A DNA stretch of 64,000 nt from Pedobacter sp. N36a (GCF_014472395.1 NZ_JACSZW010000009.1:1-64000); one strand, 5' to 3'. Shown: positions 17,431 to 25,523, numbered from the stretch's first letter. Numbers and translations are program-made. Notes: generated by a model from the letters alone, not told the origin.

Positions 17431-17580
17431 TCGGTTTGTGGTCGGGTAGTGTTCGGATACTGGTCGGCCTTAGTATAGGGTTCGGAGGGGGTTCGGAGGG
17501 GGTTCGGAGGGGGTTGCCTTAGTCTCGGCTACCCCAACCCTCTAGCAACCCCCTCCGAACCCTATGCCAAGGCACATCTC
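17431..17580. repeat. GC-rich tandem and inverted repeat element
   Basis: Three perfect 11-bp units TTCGGAGGGGG lie at 17481-17491, 17492-17502 and 17503-17513. The stretch 17468-17493 (starting GCCTTAGTATAGGGTTCGG) is matched in reverse by 17545-17573 (ending GAACCCTATGCCAAGGC) with only a few mismatches, so a long hairpin can form. The 50 bp before it repeat GGTCGG and GTTCGGAT motifs. The base composition is far from the surrounding DNA. It resembles a mobile intergenic palindromic (REP-like) unit rather than a normal terminator. Confidence 0.7.
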
Positions 17581-17623
17581 TTCCCGAGCACATCCAGGCC
17601 TTTCTTTGAAGAGCGCTGCTTCC

Positions 17624-17857
17624 TTAATTGCAGGACTCTAATGTGGTACTCATCAGTCGGTCATTTTCATTGTATACATAGGAGCGGGTCTTGCAATTGT
17701 CTTCCATATGCCTGATGTATTTAAATGTAGTGAATAAACCAGCTGTTTTGCCAGTAACCATCTGGCGGTTATTGTCCCAGGCCATTTCATTAATACTAAC
17801 CAACTTTTTAGGACTTAAGCTGTTAATAGCTAAATTTTGTATAAACATCTTCCTCAT
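17624..17857 (-). pseudogene. downstream part of a frame-split hypothetical gene
   Basis: A 77-codon frame containing NEMAWDNNRQMVTGKTAG and ending RSYVYNENDRLMSTTLESCN. It overlaps the end of the ORF at 17823-18131 in the +1 frame and reads as its natural continuation (YEY.. ... YVYNENDRLM, tyrosine-aspartate repeat-like). A single base change of length near 17823-17850 would join the two into about 170 aa. It is unlikely to be translated alone. It could instead be a sequencing error. Confidence 0.5.
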
Positions 17858-18131
17858 CGTTCAGATATTCATAAATAAGTTCAGAATCGGGTGTGCTTTC
17901 TTTAATCAGTCGACCCAGATGATCATAGCTTGATCGGAGATCCATATCAGGCATGAACTCATTTTTTTGTGAAAATCTTCTGATACATTGTTTCAAATCA
18001 CTTAAGTAGAAAGTTTCGTAGGCGACCGGTACTTCATCTTTTAGGCTGACTTTATGGTAACGATCCGGCTCATAAACGAACCAGGTGAGTATTTTCTCGT
18101 TTTCATTGTTGATCATCCCAATCTTTTTCAA
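17823..18131 (-). CDS. hypothetical protein with YD-repeat-like segment, probably frameshifted
   Basis: 102 aa starting 2 bp after the HD-domain gene stop, so it is the second gene of that operon. The N-terminal part is KKIGMINNENEKILTWFVYE; later YDHLGRLIKESTPDSELIYEY resembles an RHS/YD repeat. It ends abruptly at LNDEEDVYTKFSY, while a protein-like frame continues in +1 (17624-17857). No function can be given. Confidence 0.55.
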   Translation of the reverse strand: MKKIGMINNENEKILTWFVYEPDRYHKVSLKDEVPVAYETFYLSDLKQCIRRFSQKNEFMPDMDLRSSYDHLGRLIKESTPDSELIYEYLNDEEDVYTKFSY

Positions 18132-18133
18132 TG

Positions 18134-18739
18134 TTAATTTTTCTTTAAAATACCTCTGGTGATACTTTCTTCAAATAGATACTGCGTATGGTCCCATAAT
18201 ACTTCAGAACCTTCTTTCATTCTACACGTTTTTTTGAGCACCGTATCATATTTTACCTCAAATTCGCTCCAGGTTCCCCCTTCATTAGATACATTTTGAA
18301 GCACTGGTTCCAGTCTGTCAATGGTCTTGGCAAACTTGGATTCTGTAGTGATTCCAGCTTCAAATTCTTCCCATAGTGAAATAAATTCTTTTGCTTGCTG
18401 TACGGGTAAAAGGCCAAAAATTCTTGCCGCAGCCTTCTGTTCTTCTACAGTATTGTCGTGATTCGCGTTGGTATCATATAAAAAAATATCTCCTGAATCG
18501 ATCTCTACAATGTCGTGAATGAGCAGCATCTTGACCACTTTCATTACGTCTACTTTTTCATTCGCGTGCTCGGCAAGTACCATGGCCATCATCGCGAGGT
18601 GCCAGCTGTGCTCCGCATCGTTTTCATGTCGCATACTGTTGAATAGACGCGTTTTTCGCTGTATATATTTGAGTTTGTCAATTTCGTGAATGAAGGCCAT
18701 CTGTTTGGCCAGATTCGTTAAATCCATAAGGGTTTTCAA
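18134..18739 (-). CDS. HD domain hydrolase (YfbR/HDDC2-like)
   Basis: 201 aa. Metal-binding HD-domain residues are visible: RHENDAEHSWHLAMM with His in HExxxEH, then MLLIHDIVEIDSGDIFLYD with the paired His-Asp, and later KTIDRLEPVLQN with a conserved Asp. This arrangement is that of HD_3-type 5'-deoxynucleotidases (HDDC2/YfbR), which remove phosphate from dNMPs; the exact substrate here is inferred. A -7 box TACTTTTG lies on the minus strand at 18754-18761. The next gene starts 2 bp after the stop. Confidence 0.85.
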   Translation of the reverse strand: MKTLMDLTNLAKQMAFIHEIDKLKYIQRKTRLFNSMRHENDAEHSWHLAMMAMVLAEHANEKVDVMKVVKMLLIHDIVEIDSGDIFLYDTNANHDNTVEEQKAAARIFGLLPVQQAKEFISLWEEFEAGITTESKFAKTIDRLEPVLQNVSNEGGTWSEFEVKYDTVLKKTCRMKEGSEVLWDHTQYLFEESITRGILKKN

Positions 18740-18753
18740 GATTTTTAAAGACC

Positions 18754-18761
18754 CAAAAGTA
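18754..18761 (-). promoter_or_regulatory. candidate -7 box (TACTTTTG) of the HD-domain gene
   Basis: A perfect TAnnTTTG match on the minus strand, 15 bp before the ATG at 18739, which would give a short leader. No clear -33 element. Confidence 0.4.
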
Positions 18762-18837
18762 GGCTTTTATTCGTCTTTTTCTATCATATTCTGGTCAGGT
18801 GTATCCCCATTACTGAGTAGCTAATTTGGCAGCGGAC

Positions 18838-18868
18838 TTGTTTTTTAGCCTCTTTTTTCGTACCTTTG
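18838..18868 (+). promoter_or_regulatory. Bacteroidetes-type promoter for the porin/ABC operon
   Basis: TTG at 18838-18840, exactly 20 bp, then TACCTTTG at 18861-18868. Both the -33 TTG and the -7 TAnnTTTG elements are present at the known spacing, making this the best promoter in the window. Transcription would start near 18875, leaving a leader of about 175 nt before the porin gene. Confidence 0.65.
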
Positions 18869-18874
18869 TCGTGT

Positions 18875-19049
18875 TTTTAATTTAAAGCTCAGCGGATTCG
18901 TCGGAATTTGCTAGTCAATTTCTTTTAAAGAAACAGGTGTAAATCTGTTCAAATGTCTAAGGGGATTGTCCCCCGATTTTCATTTAATGTTTTATTTAAA
19001 GCATTTGATTACAAACAGTAATGGAACTGATTTGTACTAATAAAATATT
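18875..19049 (+). promoter_or_regulatory. long, potentially structured 5' leader of the porin-ABC operon
   Basis: Four possible hairpins follow each other: AGCGGATT-CGTCGG-AATTTGCT (18890-18911), TTTCTT-TTA-AAGAAA (about 18919-18933), AACAG-GTGTAAAT-CTGTT (about 18932-18949), and GGGGA-TTG-TCCCC (18961-18973). AT-rich, apparently unstructured sequence leads to the start codon. No known riboswitch class is recognised from its sequence. Together with upstream sequence from 18740 this fills the 310-bp gap. It may regulate the operon or be a separate small RNA. Confidence 0.4.
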
Positions 19050-20429
19050 ATGGTAAAATTCACACAGCTCATAGGCTGTTTAACACTATTTTTTGTTGTC
19101 CCACTGACGACGCTGGCCCAAGATCCAACCCCCATATTAACCGCTGCAGCCCGAATTCCATTAGGTGCAGATCAGCTGGACAGGAGAGATCAGCCAGATT
19201 CGACAAGAAAGGCAAGCAGAGAAGGCCAGGCAGAGAAGGCTTTTCCAAAAAACAAGTCAGATACGATCAAAAAGAATGTTCCGAATGAACCGGATGTTCC
19301 GAATAAAGAAATCATTCCGACTACACAAAAAGATACAGCAGGCCGGGGAAAACAGGCAGATTCAATACAACAGGCAGAAAAGCCTACACTCAAAATAGGA
19401 GGTGCATTGAGGTTCAACTACAACCTTTCCTCCTGGAAAAAAGAACAAGTAAAAAGAGGCGGAGATTTCGGACTGGATATGTTCAGAATCAATGTAGATG
19501 CCTCCCACAAAAAACTCGATTTCCACGCAGAGTATCGGTTTTATGCTAAAGCCTCTGGCGGATCTTTTTTAAAAGATGGGTATTTAACCTATCACTTCAA
19601 TGACAGCACCAATCTCGCAATTGGACTCGTTCAAAATCCCTTCGGGAACACGACATATAACTCTCACAACTGGTTTTTTAACCTTCCCTATTACCTGGGC
19701 TTTGAAGATAAAGCATCCATGGGAATCAGGTTTCATCAACGCAACAACCGCTGGATGTATGATTTGGCCTTCTTTAAAAGTGCAATGGAGCTAGATTTTG
19801 GCGATAAAACCAGCATTGATCCTTCCCGATATTCTTATGATGTTGCGGGCAGAAATAAAGAAGTAAACCAGGGGAACGTAAAAACGGAGTATTTACTCTC
19901 AGAAAATAAACGAATCGGTATTTCAGGAATGTTGGGCGGTGTTTACAACATCCCTACCGGAAATATGGGATCCAGATGGGCAGCAGCCATACATACCGAC
20001 CTTACTTTTGGGAAGTTCAATGTCAAGCTGCAGTCGATGTATTATCAATACCATCTCGCAGATTCAGCACAATATAACCAAACCGTAAATCTGGGTGCTT
20101 ATGGTTCCACTTATGATGTGGCCACAAAAGCATATTTACACACTGCATCTGTCGCCTTTACCCAACCTGTAAATATTGGCCCAGTCAGTTCAATCACCTT
20201 TTATGAAAACTATTCCTATATGGATAAAACACAAAAAGGAAGTACTGATACGCAGATGAATGTATTGGGAATGATGCTGAATGCAGGAAATCTAGTCACC
20301 TATGTGGATTGGGCATCAGGAAAAAATCAACCCTGGTTAGGTCCTGAATGGCAGAATGGTCTCGCCTCAGGAAATCCAGACGCCAAATGGCACAGTCGTT
20401 TTAACATTAACATCGGCTATTACTTTTAA
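19050..20429 (+). CDS. outer-membrane porin-like beta-barrel protein
   Basis: 459 aa with a signal peptide (TQLIGCLTLFFVVPLTTLAQ). Residues 30-115 are a polar, low-complexity linker rich in Lys, Asp, Gln and Pro. A beta-barrel starts at about 120 (LKIGGALRFNYNLSSWKKEQ) with alternating hydrophobic strands and ends in the C-terminal aromatic signature FNINIGYYF. This is the general layout of phosphate-selective porin-like proteins (OprO/P or OprP-type folds). The quaternary-amine ABC transporter genes follow within 18 bp, so it may be the outer-membrane entry channel for that substrate. That pairing is an inference. Confidence 0.75.
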   Translation: MVKFTQLIGCLTLFFVVPLTTLAQDPTPILTAAARIPLGADQLDRRDQPDSTRKASREGQAEKAFPKNKSDTIKKNVPNEPDVPNKEIIPTTQKDTAGRGKQADSIQQAEKPTLKIGGALRFNYNLSSWKKEQVKRGGDFGLDMFRINVDASHKKLDFHAEYRFYAKASGGSFLKDGYLTYHFNDSTNLAIGLVQNPFGNTTYNSHNWFFNLPYYLGFEDKASMGIRFHQRNNRWMYDLAFFKSAMELDFGDKTSIDPSRYSYDVAGRNKEVNQGNVKTEYLLSENKRIGISGMLGGVYNIPTGNMGSRWAAAIHTDLTFGKFNVKLQSMYYQYHLADSAQYNQTVNLGAYGSTYDVATKAYLHTASVAFTQPVNIGPVSSITFYENYSYMDKTQKGSTDTQMNVLGMMLNAGNLVTYVDWASGKNQPWLGPEWQNGLASGNPDAKWHSRFNINIGYYF

Positions 20430-20446
20430 CATCACATCTACGAAAA

Positions 20447-21685
20447 ATGTCTAAACTTAAAATAGAAGACCTTACCCTAATTTTTGGGAAGGAAAAGGAG
20501 GTTGCGCTTTCTTTATTGAAGCAAGGGAAATCCAAAGCGGAGATCCTCAAAGAAACAGGTTGTACAGTAGCGGTGAAAAATGCCAGCTTCGCAATTGAAG
20601 AAGGTGAATTTTTTGTCATTATGGGATTATCAGGAAGTGGTAAATCCAGTTTATTGCGTTGCCTGAACAGGTTAATTGAACCTACCGCAGGAAACGTGAT
20701 TTTAAATCAACGAAATATTACCTCTCTAGGCGACCTGGAATTACAAGCTGTTCGTCGAAAAGAAATGGCGATGGTATTCCAGAATTTCGGACTGCTGCCA
20801 CACCGTACAGTATTGGAAAATGTAGCATTCGGATTGGAATTGCAAGATATTCCAAAAGAAGAAAGAGAAGAAAAAGCGAAAGCTGTGATTGATCTGGTGA
20901 GCCTTCGTGGTTATGAAAATCAGCATACAGGCGAACTTTCAGGAGGGATGCAGCAGCGTGTTGGTCTGGCCAGAGCTTTAGCCAATGATCCGGAGATTTT
21001 ATTGATGGATGAAGCCTTTTCTGCACTGGATCCGCTGATCCGTACGCAAATGCAGGACGAGCTGATCGATCTGCAGGAGAAAATGCACAGAACTATTGTT
21101 TTTATTACACATGATCTGGATGAAGCCATTCGCTTAGGGGATCGCATTGCGATCATGAAAGATGGAGAAATTATACAAATAGGTACGCCAGAAGATATTT
21201 TAACCAATCCGGCAACAGATTACGTGGCTTCTTTCGTTGAGAAAGTAGACCGTAAATCAATCATCACTGCCGCCAGTCTGCTTTTTGAAAAACCAACCGT
21301 AGCGATTTTCAAAAAGGATGGGGTAGAAGGTAGTTTGCGAAAAATGCGTATTTCCGGATTGACCTCTTTACCAGCGGTATCAGTTGATAAACATTTCCTG
21401 GGTTTTGTATACCTGAAGGATCTGCTGGAGCTGAAAGCACAAAAAGAGCATACCATTGAAAAAGCAATCATCAAGGATATTCCTGTGGCTTATCCGGAAA
21501 CAACGGTAGAACAGATGCTGCCATATATTGCTGAAAACGGCAGAGCAGTACCTGTAGTAGACGAAAAAACAAATAAACTGATCGGCATCGTATCCCAAAC
21601 TTCCCTGTTAATAGAAACCACAGGTACAAGCTGGGAAAGCGTAACTGGAAACACAATTGATCACCTTCAAAAAGAAATTATTTAA
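20447..21685 (+). CDS. proV: quaternary amine ABC transporter, ATP-binding subunit with CBS domains
   Basis: 412 aa. ABC ATPase: Walker A GLSGSGKSSLLRC near residue 65, Q-loop MVFQNFGLLPHRTV, signature LSGGMQQRVGLARAL, Walker B ILLMDEAFSALDPLIRTQM, and switch His in FITHDLDEA. Residues 1-40 are the extension LTLIFGKEKEVALSLLKQGK that is characteristic of the ProV/OpuAA glycine betaine subfamily. Two CBS motifs occupy residues 275-400, as in OpuA, where they sense ionic strength. It forms an operon with the porin, permease (overlap at the stop/start) and binding protein. Confidence 0.93.
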   Translation: MSKLKIEDLTLIFGKEKEVALSLLKQGKSKAEILKETGCTVAVKNASFAIEEGEFFVIMGLSGSGKSSLLRCLNRLIEPTAGNVILNQRNITSLGDLELQAVRRKEMAMVFQNFGLLPHRTVLENVAFGLELQDIPKEEREEKAKAVIDLVSLRGYENQHTGELSGGMQQRVGLARALANDPEILLMDEAFSALDPLIRTQMQDELIDLQEKMHRTIVFITHDLDEAIRLGDRIAIMKDGEIIQIGTPEDILTNPATDYVASFVEKVDRKSIITAASLLFEKPTVAIFKKDGVEGSLRKMRISGLTSLPAVSVDKHFLGFVYLKDLLELKAQKEHTIEKAIIKDIPVAYPETTVEQMLPYIAENGRAVPVVDEKTNKLIGIVSQTSLLIETTGTSWESVTGNTIDHLQKEII

Positions 21686-22512
21686 TGATACATATAGGGA
21701 CATACATAGAACAATTTATAAACTGGCTGACACTAAACTTTGGCGCGTTTTTTAACGTGATCAAGATTGTGGTAGAATCTGTCGTTAATTCGGTAGAATG
21801 GGTACTGATGTTTCCTCCATTTTACATCGTCATTGCTTTAATCGCCTTTTTGGCATGGAAACGTACCGGCTGGGGCGTAACCGTCTTTACTATTCTGGGA
21901 ATGGGTTTGATTTGGGGAATGGGCTATTGGGATCAGACGATGGCTACCCTGGCGCTGATTTTATCTGCGGCTTTTATCGCCTTGCTGATGGGTGTTCCAT
22001 TGGGGATCTGGGCGGCTAAAAATCCAACGGCAGGAAAAATCATCCGTCCGGTACTGGATTTAATGCAAACCATGCCTGCATTCGTTTACCTGATTCCTGC
22101 GGTGCTGTTCTTTGGATTAGGTAAAGTGCCTGGGGCTTTTGCAACGGTCATCTTTGCGATGCCACCTGCAGTTAGGTTAACCACTTTAGGGATTAGTCAG
22201 GTGCCTGCTTCTATCGTAGAGGCTACGCGTTCATTTGGTGCAACGCCTCGTCAGCTGCTTTTTAAAGTAGAATTGCCGCTGGCATTACCAACCATCCTGG
22301 CTGGCGTAAATCAAACCATTATGATGGCACTTTCTATGGTCGTGATCTCTGCAATGATTGCAGCTGGTGGATTAGGTGAGGTGGTATTGAAAGGAATTAC
22401 GCAGCTAAAAATCGGTTTAGGTTTTGAAGGTGGGATCGCTGTAGTGATTCTAGCTGTGATACTGGACAGGATTACACAGTCGTTTGGCGTAAAGAAACCA
22501 GTTAAGGTTTAA
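21685..22512 (+). CDS. proW: quaternary amine ABC transporter, permease subunit
   Basis: 275 aa with about six membrane helices in the binding-protein-dependent permease domain. The EAA loop reads EATRSFGATPRQLLFKVELP, the cytoplasmic contact with the ATPase. AAKNPTAGKIIRPVLDLMQT followed by MPAFVYLIPAV is typical of ProW/OpuAB. The start codon overlaps the stop of the ATPase gene by one base, so translation is coupled. It moves glycine betaine, proline or a related compatible solute across the inner membrane by family assignment. Confidence 0.93.
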   Translation: MIHIGTYIEQFINWLTLNFGAFFNVIKIVVESVVNSVEWVLMFPPFYIVIALIAFLAWKRTGWGVTVFTILGMGLIWGMGYWDQTMATLALILSAAFIALLMGVPLGIWAAKNPTAGKIIRPVLDLMQTMPAFVYLIPAVLFFGLGKVPGAFATVIFAMPPAVRLTTLGISQVPASIVEATRSFGATPRQLLFKVELPLALPTILAGVNQTIMMALSMVVISAMIAAGGLGEVVLKGITQLKIGLGFEGGIAVVILAVILDRITQSFGVKKPVKV

Positions 22513-22606
22513 GCTTAGAAAATAAAGTTTAAACACAAAGGATGCTATAGACGAGGCTTCCTGAATGAATATTGAAAATTAGTACAACATCATAAAATAA
22601 GATAAC

Positions 22607-23470
22607 ATGAAAAAAATATTTGCTAGTATATTGATCGCATTGGTAATTGGTACCATCGCTTCCTGCGGAAAAACCAATGATGATAAAAAAGTAACGATTG
22701 CCTATGTAAACTGGGCAGAAGGGGTGGCAATGACACAGTTGTCGAAAGTTTTATTGGAAAAGGAAGGGTATACCGTAGCGCTGAAAAACGCGGATGTAGC
22801 ACCTGTTTTTGCAGCTGTAGCAGGTGGCGATGCCGATGTTTTCCTGGATACCTGGATGCCGGTAACGCATAAAGAATACCTGGATAAATTTGGTGCAAAT
22901 CTGGAAGTTTTAGGAACGAACTTTAAAAATGCAAGGATTGGTTTTGTGGTTCCAGAATATGTAAAGATCAGCAGTATTGAAGATCTAAACGTAAATGCGA
23001 AGCTTTTTAACGGTAAAATCGTTGGGATTGATGCTGGTGCAGGAATCATGAATAAGGCAGAACAAGCCATTAAAGATTACGAGCTGAAATTAGAATTACA
23101 GTCTTCAAGTGAGGCAGCTATGCTAGCTGTATTGAAGAAAAGTATTGATGCGAAAGCGCCAATAGTGATCACAGGATGGGCACCACATTATATCTTCAGT
23201 ACTTATAAATTAAAGTTCTTAAATGATCCGAAAGCTGTTTTTGGTGCGGTAGAATCGATTCAAACAGTAGCCAATAAACATTTTGTAGCAGCTAAGCCGA
23301 AGGTGGCAGAATTTTTTAGAAACTTCCAACTGGATGAAGCAGAACTAAGTTCTTTAATGGCTGCTTTGGAAAGTAATACGAATGAAAAAGTAGCGGTTGT
23401 GGAGTGGTTGGCTAAACACCAGGAACTGGAATTGCAGCTGCGTTCTTTTATAAAATCAGACACGGAGTAA
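22607..23470 (+). CDS. proX: quaternary amine ABC transporter, substrate-binding lipoprotein
   Basis: 287 aa. The lipoprotein signal peptide ends GTIASC with the lipidated Cys at position 20, so it is membrane-anchored on the periplasmic face. The mature part is an OpuAC-type binding domain: KKVTIAYVNWAEGVAMTQL, then AGGDADVFLDTWMPVTHKEY and ITGWAPHYIFSTYKLKFL. The W-containing loops supply the aromatic cage used by this family to hold trimethylammonium groups, so glycine betaine, choline or carnitine are plausible ligands. It starts 95 bp after the permease gene and ends before a long hairpin. Confidence 0.92.
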   Translation: MKKIFASILIALVIGTIASCGKTNDDKKVTIAYVNWAEGVAMTQLSKVLLEKEGYTVALKNADVAPVFAAVAGGDADVFLDTWMPVTHKEYLDKFGANLEVLGTNFKNARIGFVVPEYVKISSIEDLNVNAKLFNGKIVGIDAGAGIMNKAEQAIKDYELKLELQSSSEAAMLAVLKKSIDAKAPIVITGWAPHYIFSTYKLKFLNDPKAVFGAVESIQTVANKHFVAAKPKVAEFFRNFQLDEAELSSLMAALESNTNEKVAVVEWLAKHQELELQLRSFIKSDTE

Positions 23471-23502
23471 TTTAAGCATTATCCTCATAAAACACATTTA
23501 GC

Positions 23503-23539
23503 AGCAGAGGCCGTATCATTTGATGATGCGGCCTCTGCT
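23503..23539. terminator. long hairpin after the ABC operon
   Basis: AGCAGAGGCCG...CGGCCTCTGCT inverted repeat extended by ATCAT/ATGAT, forming a roughly 17-bp stem with a tiny loop. It lies 33 bp after the binding-protein stop. A U-run is missing, but Bacteroidetes terminators often lack a clean one. It may also stop transcription arriving from the minus-strand cassette. Confidence 0.55.
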
Positions 23540-23608
23540 GGTTTAAAGAGCCTCTACATTTTTATATATCCTGTATATTGGGGTTGAGTTATACTTAAGC
23601 TGATCAGC

Positions 23609-24184
23609 TTATTCGTATGTTTTCGTTCCTGCTAAATATAGGATTGGGGTCAAATAAATAAAATGGTCAGTCTTTAGTTTTTTTTGTTTAAGGTCTAAAT
23701 TAAACATAGTGGCTATTCTATCTAGAATTTCACCATCCCCAGCCTTCAGCATAGGTGTTGCCATGGTTGGCTTATTGATCCAGGTAATTTGTATGGCTAC
23801 CGGGATCACCAGGATCGCTTCCTTTTTTTCCTTTAGAACAGAAGAGAAGTTAATGTATTTTAAGAAATAAAAATCTTTATATAAAACCTTCGCGATGCTG
23901 TCATTCACATTTATGGTTTTAACTAAAGTGCTATCCTTGTGCTTGACTACATTTAGCTCAATCGCAAAGCTATATAATGCAACAGAATCTTTAAGCTTTC
24001 CCTCGTAATCAACATCAGTAATCGAAAAATGCCTTCTAATGAGTTCGTTGACCGAGTCCTTTTGGTTTTTAAATTCAATTGGGTCAAGGCCAAAATATTC
24101 TTTTATAATTTTTTCCCTGTGCTGAGCATTACTGATTAAAGCATTAAAGCACAATAATAGAATGATGAAAATGGATTTTTTCAT
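23609..24184 (-). CDS. hypothetical exported protein
   Basis: 191 aa with signal peptide KKSIFIILLLCFNALISNAQ, so probably periplasmic or secreted. The mature part has no recognised domain; it contains EYFGLDPIEFKNQKDSVNEL and YLTPILYLAG near the C terminus. It overlaps the upstream ORF by four bases (ATGA), so it is translationally coupled to the HExxH protein gene. The low GC of the stretch suggests recent acquisition. Confidence 0.6.
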   Translation of the reverse strand: MKKSIFIILLLCFNALISNAQHREKIIKEYFGLDPIEFKNQKDSVNELIRRHFSITDVDYEGKLKDSVALYSFAIELNVVKHKDSTLVKTINVNDSIAKVLYKDFYFLKYINFSSVLKEKKEAILVIPVAIQITWINKPTMATPMLKAGDGEILDRIATMFNLDLKQKKLKTDHFIYLTPILYLAGTKTYE

Positions 24185-24690
24185 TTATTAAGTTTTATTA
24201 TTATGGCACAATTTGGTGTGCCTTTGGATGATGGATCACCAGTGTAGTTATATGGAAGGTAAGCATTTGTAATTTCGGTTTTGCTTAAACTCTCTCCTTG
24301 ATTAGTATTAAATCTTTCATCGTCAGTGGCATTTTGAAAAATATCTCCCATTCCAGACCATGCTAAACTCCAAGCATCAGTATTAGGCATATTATATTTG
24401 CTGATCAGGTAACCTGCAATATCTTTTGCGAAATTACTAAACATAAAGTTGTGTTGTTGTTCTATAGGATCATTTCTATAGGTGCTATTCGTCTCTAATA
24501 GATAAGCGTGAACCATCTCATGAATTAAGTTAGTAACTACAAATTCTTTTGAACTGTCTTTAAAATAATTATGGTTTAGTGTGATATTAGCTTTAAATAG
24601 ATTATTTATGTGGTCGATAGTAGCTTTGGTTTGAGCCTGATCCCGTTCCTGAAGATCCTGGGTGTCCAATTGTTGAACCTGGGTTTGTAC
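24181..24690 (-). CDS. HExxH zinc-metallopeptidase-like fragment, probable C-terminal part of the upstream lipoprotein gene
   Basis: The frame is open from 24690 and has a TTG at 24669 but no good ATG. It contains TNLIHEMVHAYLL, an HExxH zinc site like that of SprT-type or secreted metallopeptidases, and ends in GTPNCAIIIKLNK. It overlaps the lipoprotein frame by about 90 bp in the +1 register, and the protein sequence reads on naturally from it (upstream Ser/Gly linker, downstream INNLFKAN), so the two are probably one gene broken by a frameshift. It may be a separate coupled ORF. Confidence 0.5.
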   Translation of the reverse strand, partial: VQTQVQQLDTQDLQERDQAQTKATIDHINNLFKANITLNHNYFKDSSKEFVVTNLIHEMVHAYLLETNSTYRNDPIEQQHNFMFSNFAKDIAGYLISKYNMPNTDAWSLAWSGMGDIFQNATDDERFNTNQGESLSKTEITNAYLPYNYTGDPSSKGTPNCAIIIKLNK

Positions 24691-25523
24691 CTATTGGATC
24701 ATTTAACTCCGGAAAAAGGTCGCTACAGTCAATTTGCTTTCGCTGAAGTAAGACTCCAGGGTATCCATTTTGATCAACTGTTGGAATTTCTCTAACATTT
24801 ATCCAACAATTGCCATCGTTATCCTTGTACATCCTACCAATATTATCATCTCCTAAAGCCATTAAGTCTGGAACTTTTTTATCAAGAACAGTCTGTTTCT
24901 TTTGAGTCCATTTCGTAGAGCTTGTCTGATTTCTTGATAGATCTCCATTAGTGAACTCTGATGTATAAACTTCCCCATTTTTATGATAGGAGTAGGTCTT
25001 TTTTAAATTTCCATCCCAATCAGCTATTTTAATTTTTCCTATATATTTAACTCGCTTTCCTCGTAACCACTCTAGGTCAGGATATAAAGTTACCCAGTCT
25101 GCAGTTAGCTCATTGTTGTCTTTTTTTGTAATTAAAAGGTAGTTCAATTCATCAAAATTAACAGTTTCATTTTTCCCTACTCTTAGAAAGGACTTTAATC
25201 TGAAATTGATAGGTATAGCAACTGCAGTACCATTATTTACCCCCTTGTAAGTGGCTTTATTCCATAATGGCTCTTTGTATAGGAGGTCATTTACGTTATT
25301 ATTTAATATTAAATCCTTAGCTGTAAGTCTTTTATACGATCTTAGCATTTCAGTTGTTAGCCTACTATTCGGGACAACGTGATCTTGAAAATAGCTTTTA
25401 GCTTCATTTATACTTATTCTATTCGTTGTTTTTGGTGAAATTATTTCTTTTTTACATCCAAAAATCAATAAATTAAAGAAAAGTAATAGGGTTGACCATT
25501 CTCTTGCTTTGTTTTTTTTTCAT
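24602..25523 (-). CDS. lipoprotein of a putative peptidase, frame-disrupted at both ends
   Basis: The ungapped frame runs from about 25519 to the stop at 24602 (288 codons from a TTG at 25468). Upstream of that TTG it still reads WSTLLLFFNLLIFGC, a classic lipoprotein signal peptide with the lipid Cys, but the natural ATG (25521-25523) is one frame off: ATG is followed by nine A, and eight would restore MKKNKARE in frame. Further on, WTQKKQTVLDKKVPDLM and CWINVREIPTVDQNGY precede a Gly/Ser linker, after which the HEMVH fragment continues in another frame. Two breaks suggest a pseudogene, a phase-variable gene or sequence errors. Confidence 0.5.
25512..25520. repeat. homopolymer tract of nine A (on the coding strand) behind a start codon
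   Basis: The minus strand reads ATG followed immediately by nine A. One base fewer would put the ATG in frame with the lipoprotein signal peptide. Tracts of this kind are hot spots for slipped-strand mispairing and also for sequencing errors. Confidence 0.7.

Noticed and set aside
17481-17513. CRISPR array
   Set aside because: Only three 11-bp units with no spacers between them, and no cas genes nearby.
18875-19049. Assignment of the porin leader to a named riboswitch
   Set aside because: Compared from memory with TPP, SAM, cobalamin, fluoride, THF and GEMM motifs; none of their conserved cores is present.
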